This document shows, one piece after another, positions 7,840 to 14,379 of a stretch of 21,588 nt of DNA. Both the position numbers and the translations under genes were made by a program. How positions within the stretch are numbered: the first letter of the stretch is position 1; every line of letters begins with the position of its first letter. Origin of the DNA: Methylotenera_A sp031429035 (GTDB lineage: Bacteria > Pseudomonadota > Gammaproteobacteria > Burkholderiales > Methylophilaceae); the NCBI GenBank assembly GCA_031429035.1, contig JANOYU010000123.1, positions 1-21,588 of the forward strand, given 5' to 3'. The notes beneath the pieces were generated by a model. That model saw nothing but the letters and a program-made list of their open reading frames with translations, made no database searches and was not told the origin of the DNA.

Positions 7840-8334
7840 GTGAATAGAAAAATTTTAAACAGCAGTGGAGTTTTAGCGCTGTTAGTGGTGAGTTTGTTAT
7901 TTTCTGCACCTGCCTTTGCTAAGAAAAATGATGATAATAAAAAGCAAAAACACTATGATAAAAACCATGAAAAATACGAGCGGCACGATAGCGAAGATAA
8001 CGATGTCAATGTGCAAGTGGATGTGTACTTTGGGAATGAAGATCGTGTTATTGTGCGTGATTACTATGATGAACGTGAGCAAAAAGGCCGCTGCCCGCCT
8101 GGCTTAGCCAAAAAACGTAATGGTTGCATGCCACCTGGGCAAGCAAAAAAATGGCACAAAGGACGCCCATTACCAAGAAGTGTGATTTATTATGATTTAC
8201 CACCCAGTGTAGTTATTAAGTTAAGGCTGCCGCCATCTGGTCATAAATATGTCAGAGTTGCAGCAGATATTTTGTTGATTGCCATTGGCACAGGCATTGT
8301 GATTGATGCAATTGAAGATTTGGGCAGAATTTAA
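7840..8334 (+). CDS. CigR/RcnB-like exported protein of unknown role
   Basis: 164 residues from GTG at 7840. I choose this start because GGAG lies 7 bp upstream and the next residues form a clean signal peptide (about residues 1-27, ending APAFA before KK). A longer reading from 7762 would only add an unlikely N-terminal extension. The mature part begins with a very charged Lys/Asp/His-rich stretch, then two CPPG/MPPG-type elements (CPPGLAKKRNG and CMPPGQAKKW). The end, YVRVAADILLIAIGTGIVIDAI, is typical of CigR and RcnB family proteins. Such proteins sit in the periplasm or inner membrane; function here is unknown. The charged region might bind metal or polyanions, which is a guess. Confidence 0.8.
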   Translation: MNRKILNSSGVLALLVVSLLFSAPAFAKKNDDNKKQKHYDKNHEKYERHDSEDNDVNVQVDVYFGNEDRVIVRDYYDEREQKGRCPPGLAKKRNGCMPPGQAKKWHKGRPLPRSVIYYDLPPSVVIKLRLPPSGHKYVRVAADILLIAIGTGIVIDAIEDLGRI

Positions 8335-8350
8335 TATTTTTTAATATACG

Positions 8351-8381
8351 CTGCAAGCCCTATGGATATTGGCTTGCAGGG
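8351..8381. repeat. Palindromic repeat, copy 2, terminator-like
   Basis: CTGCAAGCC and GGCTTGCAG form a perfect 9-bp stem, and a T-rich stretch (8384-8391) follows on the plus strand. It lies between the convergent ends of the CigR-like gene and the cupin gene, so it could act as a terminator. It is the inverted relative of 5921-5951. Confidence 0.7.
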
Positions 8382-8399
8382 TGTTATTTTTCACTCGTG

Positions 8400-8786
8400 C
8401 TATTTACTTTGCCAAATCACATAAACCTTTTTAACCGCTTCTAGCGTTTCCCAAGTGCCTTTAAAACCAGCCGGCAAAACAAAGGTGCTGCCAGCGCCAA
8501 ACTCCTTGGCGTTACCGCTCAAATCGGTCAAGCGCACGCGGCCTTCTAAAATTACGCACACCTCTTCCTCGGTGTAATTGACGCTTTTTGCGCCTACGCT
8601 GCTATGCCAAATGCCGGCAAAAAACTGCTCGGTGGGGTCAGTGTAATGATTCAAAGTAACCGTATTAATTTCTGAAACGGCATGCCCTGCAATGCCCGTC
8701 GTTATTAGCTCGTGGGGCACTGTTCCTAGCTCATTTTCTACTTGATTTATCGCAAAATCAATCACGTCATTGATGGTTTTGGTCAT
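8400..8786 (-). CDS. Cupin-domain protein (EutQ/DUF861-like)
   Basis: Small single-domain cupin of 128 residues. The beta-barrel is suggested by FAGIWHSSVGAKSVNYTEEEVCVILEG, with the Glu-rich EEE turn of motif 1, and by FGAGSTFVLPAGFKGTWET as motif 2, ending VYVIW. The pattern fits the Cupin_3 group (EutQ and ureidoglycine-type cupins) more than the classic His-rich metal cupins, so metal binding is doubtful. A good ribosome site (AGGA, 7 bp) precedes ATG at 8786. It follows the class III aminotransferase gene on the same strand but is separated from it by 163 bp of palindromes. A role in the amine pathway is only suggested by location. Confidence 0.8.
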   Translation of the reverse strand: MTKTINDVIDFAINQVENELGTVPHELITTGIAGHAVSEINTVTLNHYTDPTEQFFAGIWHSSVGAKSVNYTEEEVCVILEGRVRLTDLSGNAKEFGAGSTFVLPAGFKGTWETLEAVKKVYVIWQSK

Positions 8787-8805
8787 ATTAAAATCCTATA
8801 ATAAT

Positions 8806-8838
8806 CTGTCATTGCGGGCTTGACCCGCAATCTGTGAC
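8806..8838. repeat. REP-like palindrome ATTGCGGG...CCCGCAAT
   Basis: ATTGCGGG (8811-8818) and CCCGCAAT (8824-8831) form a perfect 8-bp stem around a 5-base CTTGA loop, flanked by CTGTC and CTGTGAC. This style (GTCATTGCGGGCTTGACCCG) is a common dispersed intergenic repeat in proteobacteria. It is unrelated in sequence to the neighbouring REP pair. It sits just upstream of the cupin gene. Confidence 0.75.
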
Positions 8839-8865
8839 TTAGATGCTGAATCAAGTTAAGTTAAT

Positions 8866-8900
8866 GTAGGGTGTGCAAATTGAATTGCATTTGCACACCG
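8866..8900 (+). repeat. GTAG-headed REP element, first of an inverted pair
   Basis: It starts with the GTAG tetranucleotide, followed by a hairpin: GGTGTGCAAAT against ATTTGCACACC around an 8-base loop. GTAG-headed REPs of this form are the type associated with RAYT (TnpA-REP) transposases in other proteobacteria; no RAYT gene is in the window. Confidence 0.8.
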
Positions 8901-8918
8901 TTATGCATCAATTGTAAA

Positions 8919-8953
8919 TGGTGTGCAAACATACAACCGTTTGCACATCCTAC
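8919..8953 (-). repeat. GTAG-headed REP element, second of the pair, holding a stop codon
   Basis: On the minus strand it starts GTAGGATGTGCAAAC and closes with GTTTGCACACC. It faces the REP at 8866-8900 across about 18 bp, giving a BIME arrangement. The TAG inside its GTAG head (8952-8950) is the stop codon of the adjacent aminotransferase. Confidence 0.8.
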
Positions 8954-10302
8954 GTGTTTGTTAACGCATTTAAGCAATCGTTAAATACTTGCACCAGTTT
9001 ACTCACATCAGCCTCAGTCGTAGCATGGCAAACCAACATCATGTTGTGAAATGGTGTGAGTAATACGCCGCGGTTGAGCAAATATAAATGAATGGCAGCT
9101 TCAATCACGTCGTTTTGCGCGTTTCTAGCTTCAGCCGCATTTGTGGGTGAAACCGCGCAAAATTGCAGCTCTAGCCGCGCGCCCATACGCGAGATATTCC
9201 AAGGTAAATTGTGAGCACTTATTGCATTATTTAAAGCATGCTCTAGAAGCCGCGCCAATGCTAGTATGTGTCTGTAAGCGGCTTCTGTAGCCACTTCTGT
9301 CAAAGTTGCATGAATCGCTGCCAGTGTCATCATATTGCCCGATAATGTGGTGCCAATGCCAGAATGCCCAGCTGGTGCAGCATCTTTAGCAGCTTGCATG
9401 CGGGTTGCCATTTCACTGCTAAAACCATACGCAGCAGCAGGCAATCCGCCTGCAATCGGTTTGCCGACCACTAAAAAGTCTGGCACTACATTATTCGCTT
9501 TTGCCCAGCCGCCATGCGCGGTGGAAATGGTGTGTGTTTCATCCAAAATTAATAAGGTGTTATATTTTGTGCAAAGTGCGCGCAGGCCTTCAATAAAACC
9601 ATGATTGGGTAATACCATGCCGCAATTGGTAAGCGCGGGTTCGGTAAGTAGGGCGGCGAATTCGTTAGTTTTTAGCACGTTTTCAACTGCGGCTAAATCA
9701 TTAAACGGCACAGCAACTGAATGCAAAGTTAAATCTTGCACTTGGCCGAGTAAACTTTCCCTATTAATGGTTTTTCCGTTAACAATATCAAGCATAGAGT
9801 CATCAACAGTCCCGTGATAACAGCCATCAAACACCAACACTTTTTTGCGTTGCGTTACCTCGCGCGCCCAGCGTAATACGAATCTATTTGCATCGGTGGC
9901 GGTGGTAGCAAGTTGCCAATAATCAAGCCCAAAAAAATCGCTCAAAGCCTTGCCCGCATTAGGTGCTAGCGTAGATGGCAGCATCGCAGTAAAGCCTTTT
10001 TCAGCTTGATTTTGAATGGCTTTTGCCACCGCTGGCGGGCTGTGTCCAAACATCGCGCCCGTGTCGCCCAAACAAAAATCGGCGTAATCAATATTATCCG
10101 CACAACTAAAATGTGCGCCGCTGGCCGATTCAACAAATAGCGGTACTGGCGTGCCCCAATCGTTCATCCAATGCATGGGCACGCCATATAAAAAATGCTG
10201 ACTGGCGCGTTTTGATAGCGCGATAGAGCTTGGATGCAGCGCCAAATAACGTTCGCGCTCGGCTTGTATCATTCGTGTTGCGTTGTTGATGAGAGTTTGC
10301 AT
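8950..10302 (-). CDS. Class III PLP-dependent aminotransferase of unassigned substrate
   Basis: 450-residue fold-type I aminotransferase. The PLP lysine is K281 in VVGKPIAGGLPAAAYGF, and the cofactor-ring aspartate is D254 in DETHT. Motifs YHGTVDDS, TTATDANRFVLRWAR and LTEPALTNCGMVLP fit a glutamate-1-semialdehyde-aminomutase-like branch rather than GabT or SpuC, which have SGSES and DEV. These genes are usually annotated loosely as aspartate aminotransferase family proteins. Divergent transcription from speB, with MocR-type half-sites in the shared region, suggests an amino or guanidino compound related to agmatine/putrescine as substrate; this is inference. The gene ends inside a REP element. 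ATG at 10302 has only a weak ribosome site. Confidence 0.88.
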   Translation of the reverse strand: MQTLINNATRMIQAERERYLALHPSSIALSKRASQHFLYGVPMHWMNDWGTPVPLFVESASGAHFSCADNIDYADFCLGDTGAMFGHSPPAVAKAIQNQAEKGFTAMLPSTLAPNAGKALSDFFGLDYWQLATTATDANRFVLRWAREVTQRKKVLVFDGCYHGTVDDSMLDIVNGKTINRESLLGQVQDLTLHSVAVPFNDLAAVENVLKTNEFAALLTEPALTNCGMVLPNHGFIEGLRALCTKYNTLLILDETHTISTAHGGWAKANNVVPDFLVVGKPIAGGLPAAAYGFSSEMATRMQAAKDAAPAGHSGIGTTLSGNMMTLAAIHATLTEVATEAAYRHILALARLLEHALNNAISAHNLPWNISRMGARLELQFCAVSPTNAAEARNAQNDVIEAAIHLYLLNRGVLLTPFHNMMLVCHATTEADVSKLVQVFNDCLNALTNT

Positions 10303-10444
10303 ATAGTGGTGCTATTTAAATTTAAATGACTCGAGTTAAATTAAAGTGGTCCTAGTTATTTTAAATAAATGGCACTACTGATAAGACCAAAATTTGATTA
10401 GTATTCTACTACAATATGGCATCTTGTCTATTTTAGAGGTTGCA
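10303..10444. promoter_or_regulatory. Divergent aminotransferase/speB control region
   Basis: This 142-bp region carries one full MocR-type box (10342-10379) and weaker look-alikes: AGTGGTGCTA at 10305-10314, AAATGACTC at 10324-10332, and TATGGCATCTTGTC at 10415-10428. TACAAT at 10410-10415 is a possible -10 element for speB. The extra half-sites are degenerate and may be chance in AT-rich DNA. Confidence 0.55.
10342..10379 (+). promoter_or_regulatory. MocR-type direct-repeat box upstream of speB
   Basis: It reads AAAGTGGTCCTA, spacer, then AAATGGCACTAC. Half-sites TGGTCCT (10347-10353) and TGGCACT (10370-10376) start 23 bp apart, the same spacing as the boxes at ydcS and puuD, and in the same orientation toward the putrescine gene. 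It is the most diverged of the three copies. Confidence 0.68.
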
Positions 10445-11374
10445 ATGGATCACAGTTTTCCTTTTATGCAAGCAGGTGGCTTTTTAGGTTTACCTTTAAG
10501 TGCGGGCAACACCAGTAAACGCTTTGCTGTAGCGGGTATTTGCTGGGATGGCTGTGTGACTAATCGCCCAGGCGCGCGCTTTGGGCCGAACGCTATTCGC
10601 CAAGCCAGCCATATGCTGTGCGGCGATGAGCACCCTTATTTTAATACCACGCCTATTAACGACACGGTCGATTTAGGCAACTTGCCGCTTCCAAATACCA
10701 GTTTAGAAGCCATGCGCACCGCATTGATGCCGCAAGCGGCTGCGCTGATTGAAAAATACACAATGGCCTGGCTAGGCGGCGACCATTCGATTACTTTGCC
10801 TTTGTTGCGCGCCTATAAAGCGCATTACAAACAGCCGTTGGCGGTAATTCATTTTGACGCGCATTGCGACACTTGGCAAAGCCATTTTGGTGAGCCTTCT
10901 GGTCATGGCACATGGGTTTACGAGGCGATTCAAGAAGGCTTGGTGGATGCAAAATTGTTCACGCAAATTGGCATACGTTCATCTGGCGTGCGTGAGGCGC
11001 GCGAATACGTTAGCGAGCAAGGCGGGCGCATTTACACAGCGCGCGAGTTACGCGGCAAGGATGGCAATGCGCTAAAAAGTGTGATTGATGAAGTGCGCGC
11101 AAAAATGCAAAAAGCTGGCAATCCGCCGCTATACTTAACCTTTGATATTGATGCGCTAGACCCAGCATTTGCGCCAGGCACAGGCACGCCAGAAGTTGGT
11201 GGCTTAACGACTGCGCAAGCCATGACGCTATTAGAAGGCTGGCATGATTTAAACTGGGTTGGCATGGATTTAACCGAAGTGGCACCGCCTTACGACCACG
11301 CGGAACTTACATCTAATGCTGCTGCCACATTGGTTTGGACTTGGCTTTGTGGCCGAATTAAAGTAGATAAATAA
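10445..11374 (+). CDS. speB: Agmatinase (SpeB), ureohydrolase family
   Basis: Manganese enzyme hydrolysing agmatine to putrescine and urea. From ATG at 10445 (309 residues) the metal ligands are all present: GGDHS with D113/H114, DAHCD with D138, H140 and D142, and DIDALDP with D234 and D236. The following FAPGTGTPEVGGL is the family signature. The start is chosen because GAGG lies 5 bp upstream; an upstream TTG at 10394 would add 17 unlikely residues. The stop codon overlaps the puuB start by one base, so putrescine release is genetically tied to its catabolism. Related guanidinobutyrase, guanidinopropionase or guanidine hydrolase activity cannot be excluded by motif alone, but the context favours agmatine. 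Confidence 0.9.
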   Translation: MDHSFPFMQAGGFLGLPLSAGNTSKRFAVAGICWDGCVTNRPGARFGPNAIRQASHMLCGDEHPYFNTTPINDTVDLGNLPLPNTSLEAMRTALMPQAAALIEKYTMAWLGGDHSITLPLLRAYKAHYKQPLAVIHFDAHCDTWQSHFGEPSGHGTWVYEAIQEGLVDAKLFTQIGIRSSGVREAREYVSEQGGRIYTARELRGKDGNALKSVIDEVRAKMQKAGNPPLYLTFDIDALDPAFAPGTGTPEVGGLTTAQAMTLLEGWHDLNWVGMDLTEVAPPYDHAELTSNAAATLVWTWLCGRIKVDK

Positions 11375-12675
11375 TGTTAGCAATTGACTTAAAACTGACG
11401 CAAAACTCATATTACGCTGCCAGCGCCAATGAGCAGCCAAATTACCCGAGTTTAGAAAATGATATTTCGGTGGATATATGCGTGGTTGGTGGCGGTTTTG
11501 CGGGCATATCTGCGGCGATAGAGCTAGCTGATAAAGGTTACAAAGTAGCGGTTTTAGAAGCCAGCCATATTGGTTTTGGCGCCAGTGGTCGCAATGGTGG
11601 GCAGTTAATTGCTGGTTTGGCCTGCGAAATAGATGTGATTGAAAGCGCGCTGGGGTTTGATGCCGCCAAGCAAGTGTGGGGCATGACTTTAGAAGCGCTA
11701 GATTTGGTGCGCGAGCGGGTAAAACGCTTTGATATTCAATGTGATTTGGCCGATGGCTATTTAGGCGTGTCGGTGAATGAAAAAAAAGGCAAAAGTCTGC
11801 GTAAATGGTTTGATGACATGCAAAAACGTTATAACTATGCAGCAGAATGGATTGAACCAGCTTACATTAAAAAATGGATAGCTAGCCCGCGCTATTTTAA
11901 TGGCTATTATGATAAGCGTGGCGGCCACATTCACCCGCTTAATTATTGCTTGGGTTTGGCGCGCGGTGCGGCCGATTTGGGTGTGCAAATTTATCAGCAT
12001 TCTGCAGTTACCGCCATGCAACAAGGTGACAATGTAGTGCTAACCACTAGCAAAGGTAACGTTAGCGCCAAATTTGTCGTGCTGGCAGGTAATGTGTATT
12101 TACCAGAAATTGCACCAGAAATCGCCCCCAAACTAGCCAAACGTATTATGCCAGTGGGCACTTATATTATTGGCACCGAGCCTATTGATGCCAAGTTAGC
12201 AGCGCAACTCATCCCTAAAAATACAGCGGTGTGTGACACCAATTTTGTGCTGGATTACTTTAGGTTTTCTGGTGACAAAAGAATGATTTATGGTGGCCGC
12301 GTAAGCTACAGCGCCATGACGCCGCCCAATTTAACGCAAAGCATGAGCGCACGTATGGTAGAGACTTTTCCGCAATTAAAAGGTACAAAAGTTGAATACA
12401 CTTGGGGCGGTTATGTTGATATTAGCATGAATCGCGCACCCGATTTTGGCCGTATTGCGCCAAATGTGTATTATTTACAAGGCTTTTCTGGCCACGGTGT
12501 TGCTTTAACTGGCATGGCGGGCAAGTTGGTGGCGGAGGCAATTTGCGGTCAAGCAGCGCGCTTAGATATGTTTAGCAAAATTAAGCACCACGATTTTCCA
12601 GGTGGCAAATTTCTGCGAACGCCAGCCTTGGTTTTAGGCATGGCGTGGTATCAATTGCGCGATAAATTTGGCTGA
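11374..12675 (+). CDS. puuB: Gamma-glutamylputrescine oxidase (PuuB)
   Basis: FAD oxidoreductase of the DAO family, 433 residues. It oxidises gamma-glutamylputrescine, the product of PuuA, to gamma-glutamyl-gamma-aminobutyraldehyde with release of ammonia and hydrogen peroxide. The N-terminal SYYAASANEQ matches E. coli PuuB; the FAD-binding GGGFAG is at 39-44, followed by VLEASHIGFGASGRNGGQL. Further matches are SGGHIHPL-like GGHIHPLNYCLG, YFRFSGDKRMIYGGRV and the C-terminal LQGFSGHGVALTGMAGKLVAE. It starts in a TAATG overlap with speB. It sits more than 4 kb from puuD and puuA, each side with its own MocR-type box. It ends 26 bp from the convergent DUF2490 gene, with no obvious terminator. 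Confidence 0.94.
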   Translation: MLAIDLKLTQNSYYAASANEQPNYPSLENDISVDICVVGGGFAGISAAIELADKGYKVAVLEASHIGFGASGRNGGQLIAGLACEIDVIESALGFDAAKQVWGMTLEALDLVRERVKRFDIQCDLADGYLGVSVNEKKGKSLRKWFDDMQKRYNYAAEWIEPAYIKKWIASPRYFNGYYDKRGGHIHPLNYCLGLARGAADLGVQIYQHSAVTAMQQGDNVVLTTSKGNVSAKFVVLAGNVYLPEIAPEIAPKLAKRIMPVGTYIIGTEPIDAKLAAQLIPKNTAVCDTNFVLDYFRFSGDKRMIYGGRVSYSAMTPPNLTQSMSARMVETFPQLKGTKVEYTWGGYVDISMNRAPDFGRIAPNVYYLQGFSGHGVALTGMAGKLVAEAICGQAARLDMFSKIKHHDFPGGKFLRTPALVLGMAWYQLRDKFG

Positions 12676-12701
12676 TTGTTCCGCAACATAATAGCGATAA
12701 T

Positions 12702-13388
12702 TTAAAATGAAATACTAAGTGAACTAGAAAGTATATGGTTCATTCTATCGATTTTAGCGCCGTTAACATATTGATTTAAATAGCCTGCTTCCAGCTTAAC
12801 CGTTGGATTAAACACATAACCTGCGCCCAAAAATAAACGATTTTGATCAAAACCGCTTCGTACGCCCCAATCTGTATTATTCAAGTTAAGAAACAGCTCA
12901 TCTGATAAGATTAGAGAAAAGTTTGGGTTGGCTTCCAGTGGTTTATTCGCTTTTAACATTTGCCGCAGGCGCAAACCTGTCTCTCGCCCACCATTCACAC
13001 GCCGCTCTTCAAGACGCGTTCTATTATGCAGCGTAACAGTATTTATTGGGTCAAACGTGTAGCTATATTGCTGCCAAATGCGGTTCTCATCAAAAGTTGA
13101 CTTACCCGCTGGGTGATTAACCACTTTTTCGTAGCCTAGCCACACACTACTTTTTTTATCAAGCTTATAAAAAAGTGCTGGCCTAATAATAAGTTGGTTT
13201 AATTTATCGCCTTCTTCACGCCATCTTGGTTGTATTTCTGCACTCCAGTTTAGTCCAGTATCGGCTAAATTACCTTGTAAGCTAAGGCCTAACCAAATCC
13301 CGCCGTCTTCTTCTGTTTGGGCGTAGACAGATGTTGCCACAAGATTGGCCGCCATTATAAATGCGGCGATGATGCTTAATTTATTCAC
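12702..13388 (-). CDS. DUF2490 family envelope protein
   Basis: 228 residues with a signal peptide (about residues 1-23, ending VYAQ). The remainder consists of alternating aromatic/hydrophobic strands, such as WSAEIQPRWREE, LIIRPALFYKL and SSVWLGYEKVVNH, and ends with phenylalanine (SLSISF). That is the pattern of a small outer-membrane beta-barrel. It matches the DUF2490 family as I remember it (WLGL..., RLEERR, FLGAGYVFNP). Function is unknown. It is convergent with puuB and shows no direct link to amine metabolism. Confidence 0.82.
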   Translation of the reverse strand: MNKLSIIAAFIMAANLVATSVYAQTEEDGGIWLGLSLQGNLADTGLNWSAEIQPRWREEGDKLNQLIIRPALFYKLDKKSSVWLGYEKVVNHPAGKSTFDENRIWQQYSYTFDPINTVTLHNRTRLEERRVNGGRETGLRLRQMLKANKPLEANPNFSLILSDELFLNLNNTDWGVRSGFDQNRLFLGAGYVFNPTVKLEAGYLNQYVNGAKIDRMNHILSSSLSISF

Positions 13389-13488
13389 GATAGATCCTAA
13401 AATTTATAAGGCGCTATTATATAAAATATCAACTAGTGAAGTTAGAATAAATAAGCATAAACTTATAACTACACTGGCTTACTAATAA

Positions 13489-13947
13489 CTACAACAGCTT
13501 GCTATAAGTATAAAATATGTCATCGCGCGCCCAGCCTAGCGATTCATACAGTGCTTGTGCTTTTAAGTTGTCTTTTGCAGTGGTTAAATCTAATCTTGCC
13601 ATGCCATTGTTTGCCGCGTAGTCATGCGCAGCCAGCATTAAAGTGCGGCCAGCGCCAGTTTTGCGGCTATTAGGTTTTACAAATAAATCGTACAAAACGC
13701 CAATTTTTGCCGCCGCAACCGAGCAAAAACTGGGATAAATTTGGCAAAAACCAATTAAATTTTTGTCACTATTTTCTGCGACTAAAATGACTGACTCATT
13801 ATTGTTTAAGCGTTCTGCAATATAGTTTTTTGCCAGTTGAATATCAGGCGCTTGTTCATAAAATTGCCGATAATGGTCAAACAATTCGGCAACCGTTGGC
13901 AGGTCGTCGATGCTGGCTAATCGAATAGTTACTTGCTTCTTTTGCAT
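13489..13947 (-). CDS. GNAT family N-acetyltransferase
   Basis: 152-residue acetyl-CoA-dependent acetyltransferase. Motif A is recognisable around residues 85-105: LYDLFVKPNSRKTGAGRTLM, with the pyrophosphate-binding loop R-K-T-G-A-G. Motif B follows as the ALYESLGWARDD end typical of RimI-like GNATs. The substrate cannot be told from sequence. Its ATG overlaps the SMR transporter's stop codon by one base, so the two are coupled. Given the neighbourhood, an amine or polyamine substrate is an attractive but untested idea. It is clearly shorter than SpeG (about 186 residues) and I do not call it SpeG. Confidence 0.88.
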   Translation of the reverse strand: MQKKQVTIRLASIDDLPTVAELFDHYRQFYEQAPDIQLAKNYIAERLNNNESVILVAENSDKNLIGFCQIYPSFCSVAAAKIGVLYDLFVKPNSRKTGAGRTLMLAAHDYAANNGMARLDLTTAKDNLKAQALYESLGWARDDIFYTYSKLL

Positions 13948-14279
13948 TATTTAGTCGTTAAATTGAGTAAGACTACGCCAATTACAATCAACGTAATGCC
14001 AGTAATTTTAAAGCTGGAAGCAGATTCAGCATAAAAAGCGATGCCAACAATCGCAATAATAGCGGTGCTGGCGGCGGCCCACACAGCGTAGGCAATACCT
14101 GTTTCAATGTGTTTAAGCGCAATTGAGAAAGTCCAAATGGACATTAAAAAACACGATATTGCGCCGATTGATGGCAATAAATTAGCAAAACCATTAGCGT
14201 ATTTAAGTGACAACATGCCAAATATTTCAAATAAAATACTGGCAATAAGGATTAGCCAAGCGGCGAGTAACGCGTTCAT
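13947..14279 (-). CDS. Small multidrug resistance (SMR) family transporter
   Basis: 110-residue inner-membrane protein with four hydrophobic helices, the SMR size. The essential proton/substrate glutamate is E18 in SILFEIFG (EmrE Glu14). GIAYAVWA around Tyr64/Trp67 matches the EmrE TM3 region GIAYAIWS. Where EmrE has Ser-Gly-Val-Gly, this protein has Ala-Ala-Ala-Ser (68-71), so the TM3 glycine motif is lost. SMR proteins export quaternary amines, guanidinium or, as MdtIJ, spermidine. Coupling to a GNAT gene within a polyamine locus suggests an amine substrate. The ribosome site AAAGGTG precedes ATG at 14279 at short spacing. Confidence 0.88.
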   Translation of the reverse strand: MNALLAAWLILIASILFEIFGMLSLKYANGFANLLPSIGAISCFLMSIWTFSIALKHIETGIAYAVWAAASTAIIAIVGIAFYAESASSFKITGITLIVIGVVLLNLTTK

Positions 14280-14298
14280 AAAGCACCTTTTAATAATA

Positions 14299-14333
14299 CG
14301 TGCTAGCTGCTAGTACCGAGCAACTGATGCACG
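14299..14333 (-). other. Possible stem-loop in the 5' leader of the SMR gene
   Basis: On the minus strand CGTGC pairs with GCACG. Inside it GTTGCT pairs with AGCAGC (one wobble) around a CGGTACT loop, about 20 bp upstream of the SMR start. It does not look like any guanidine riboswitch I know. It could be a regulatory hairpin or chance. Confidence 0.35.
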
Positions 14334-14379
14334 AAATTTAAAGCGGTACCTAACTGTTATAAATATTATATTAAATAAA

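Noticed and set aside
8866..8953. CRISPR-like repeat array
   Set aside because: Only two inverted hairpin elements, no regular direct repeats or spacers, and no cas genes.
10394..10444. Upstream TTG start for speB
   Set aside because: The added 17 residues match nothing in agmatinases, overlap the promoter region, and ATG at 10445 has GAGG at good spacing.
11010..11285. Minus-strand open frames inside speB
   Set aside because: Shadows of speB; composition is low in recognisable motifs and no ribosome sites fit.
14280..14379. Guanidine riboswitch upstream of the SMR gene
   Set aside because: I looked for ykkC or mini-ykkC features (ACG-type paired loops) and found only one imperfect stem-loop; not enough for a riboswitch call.
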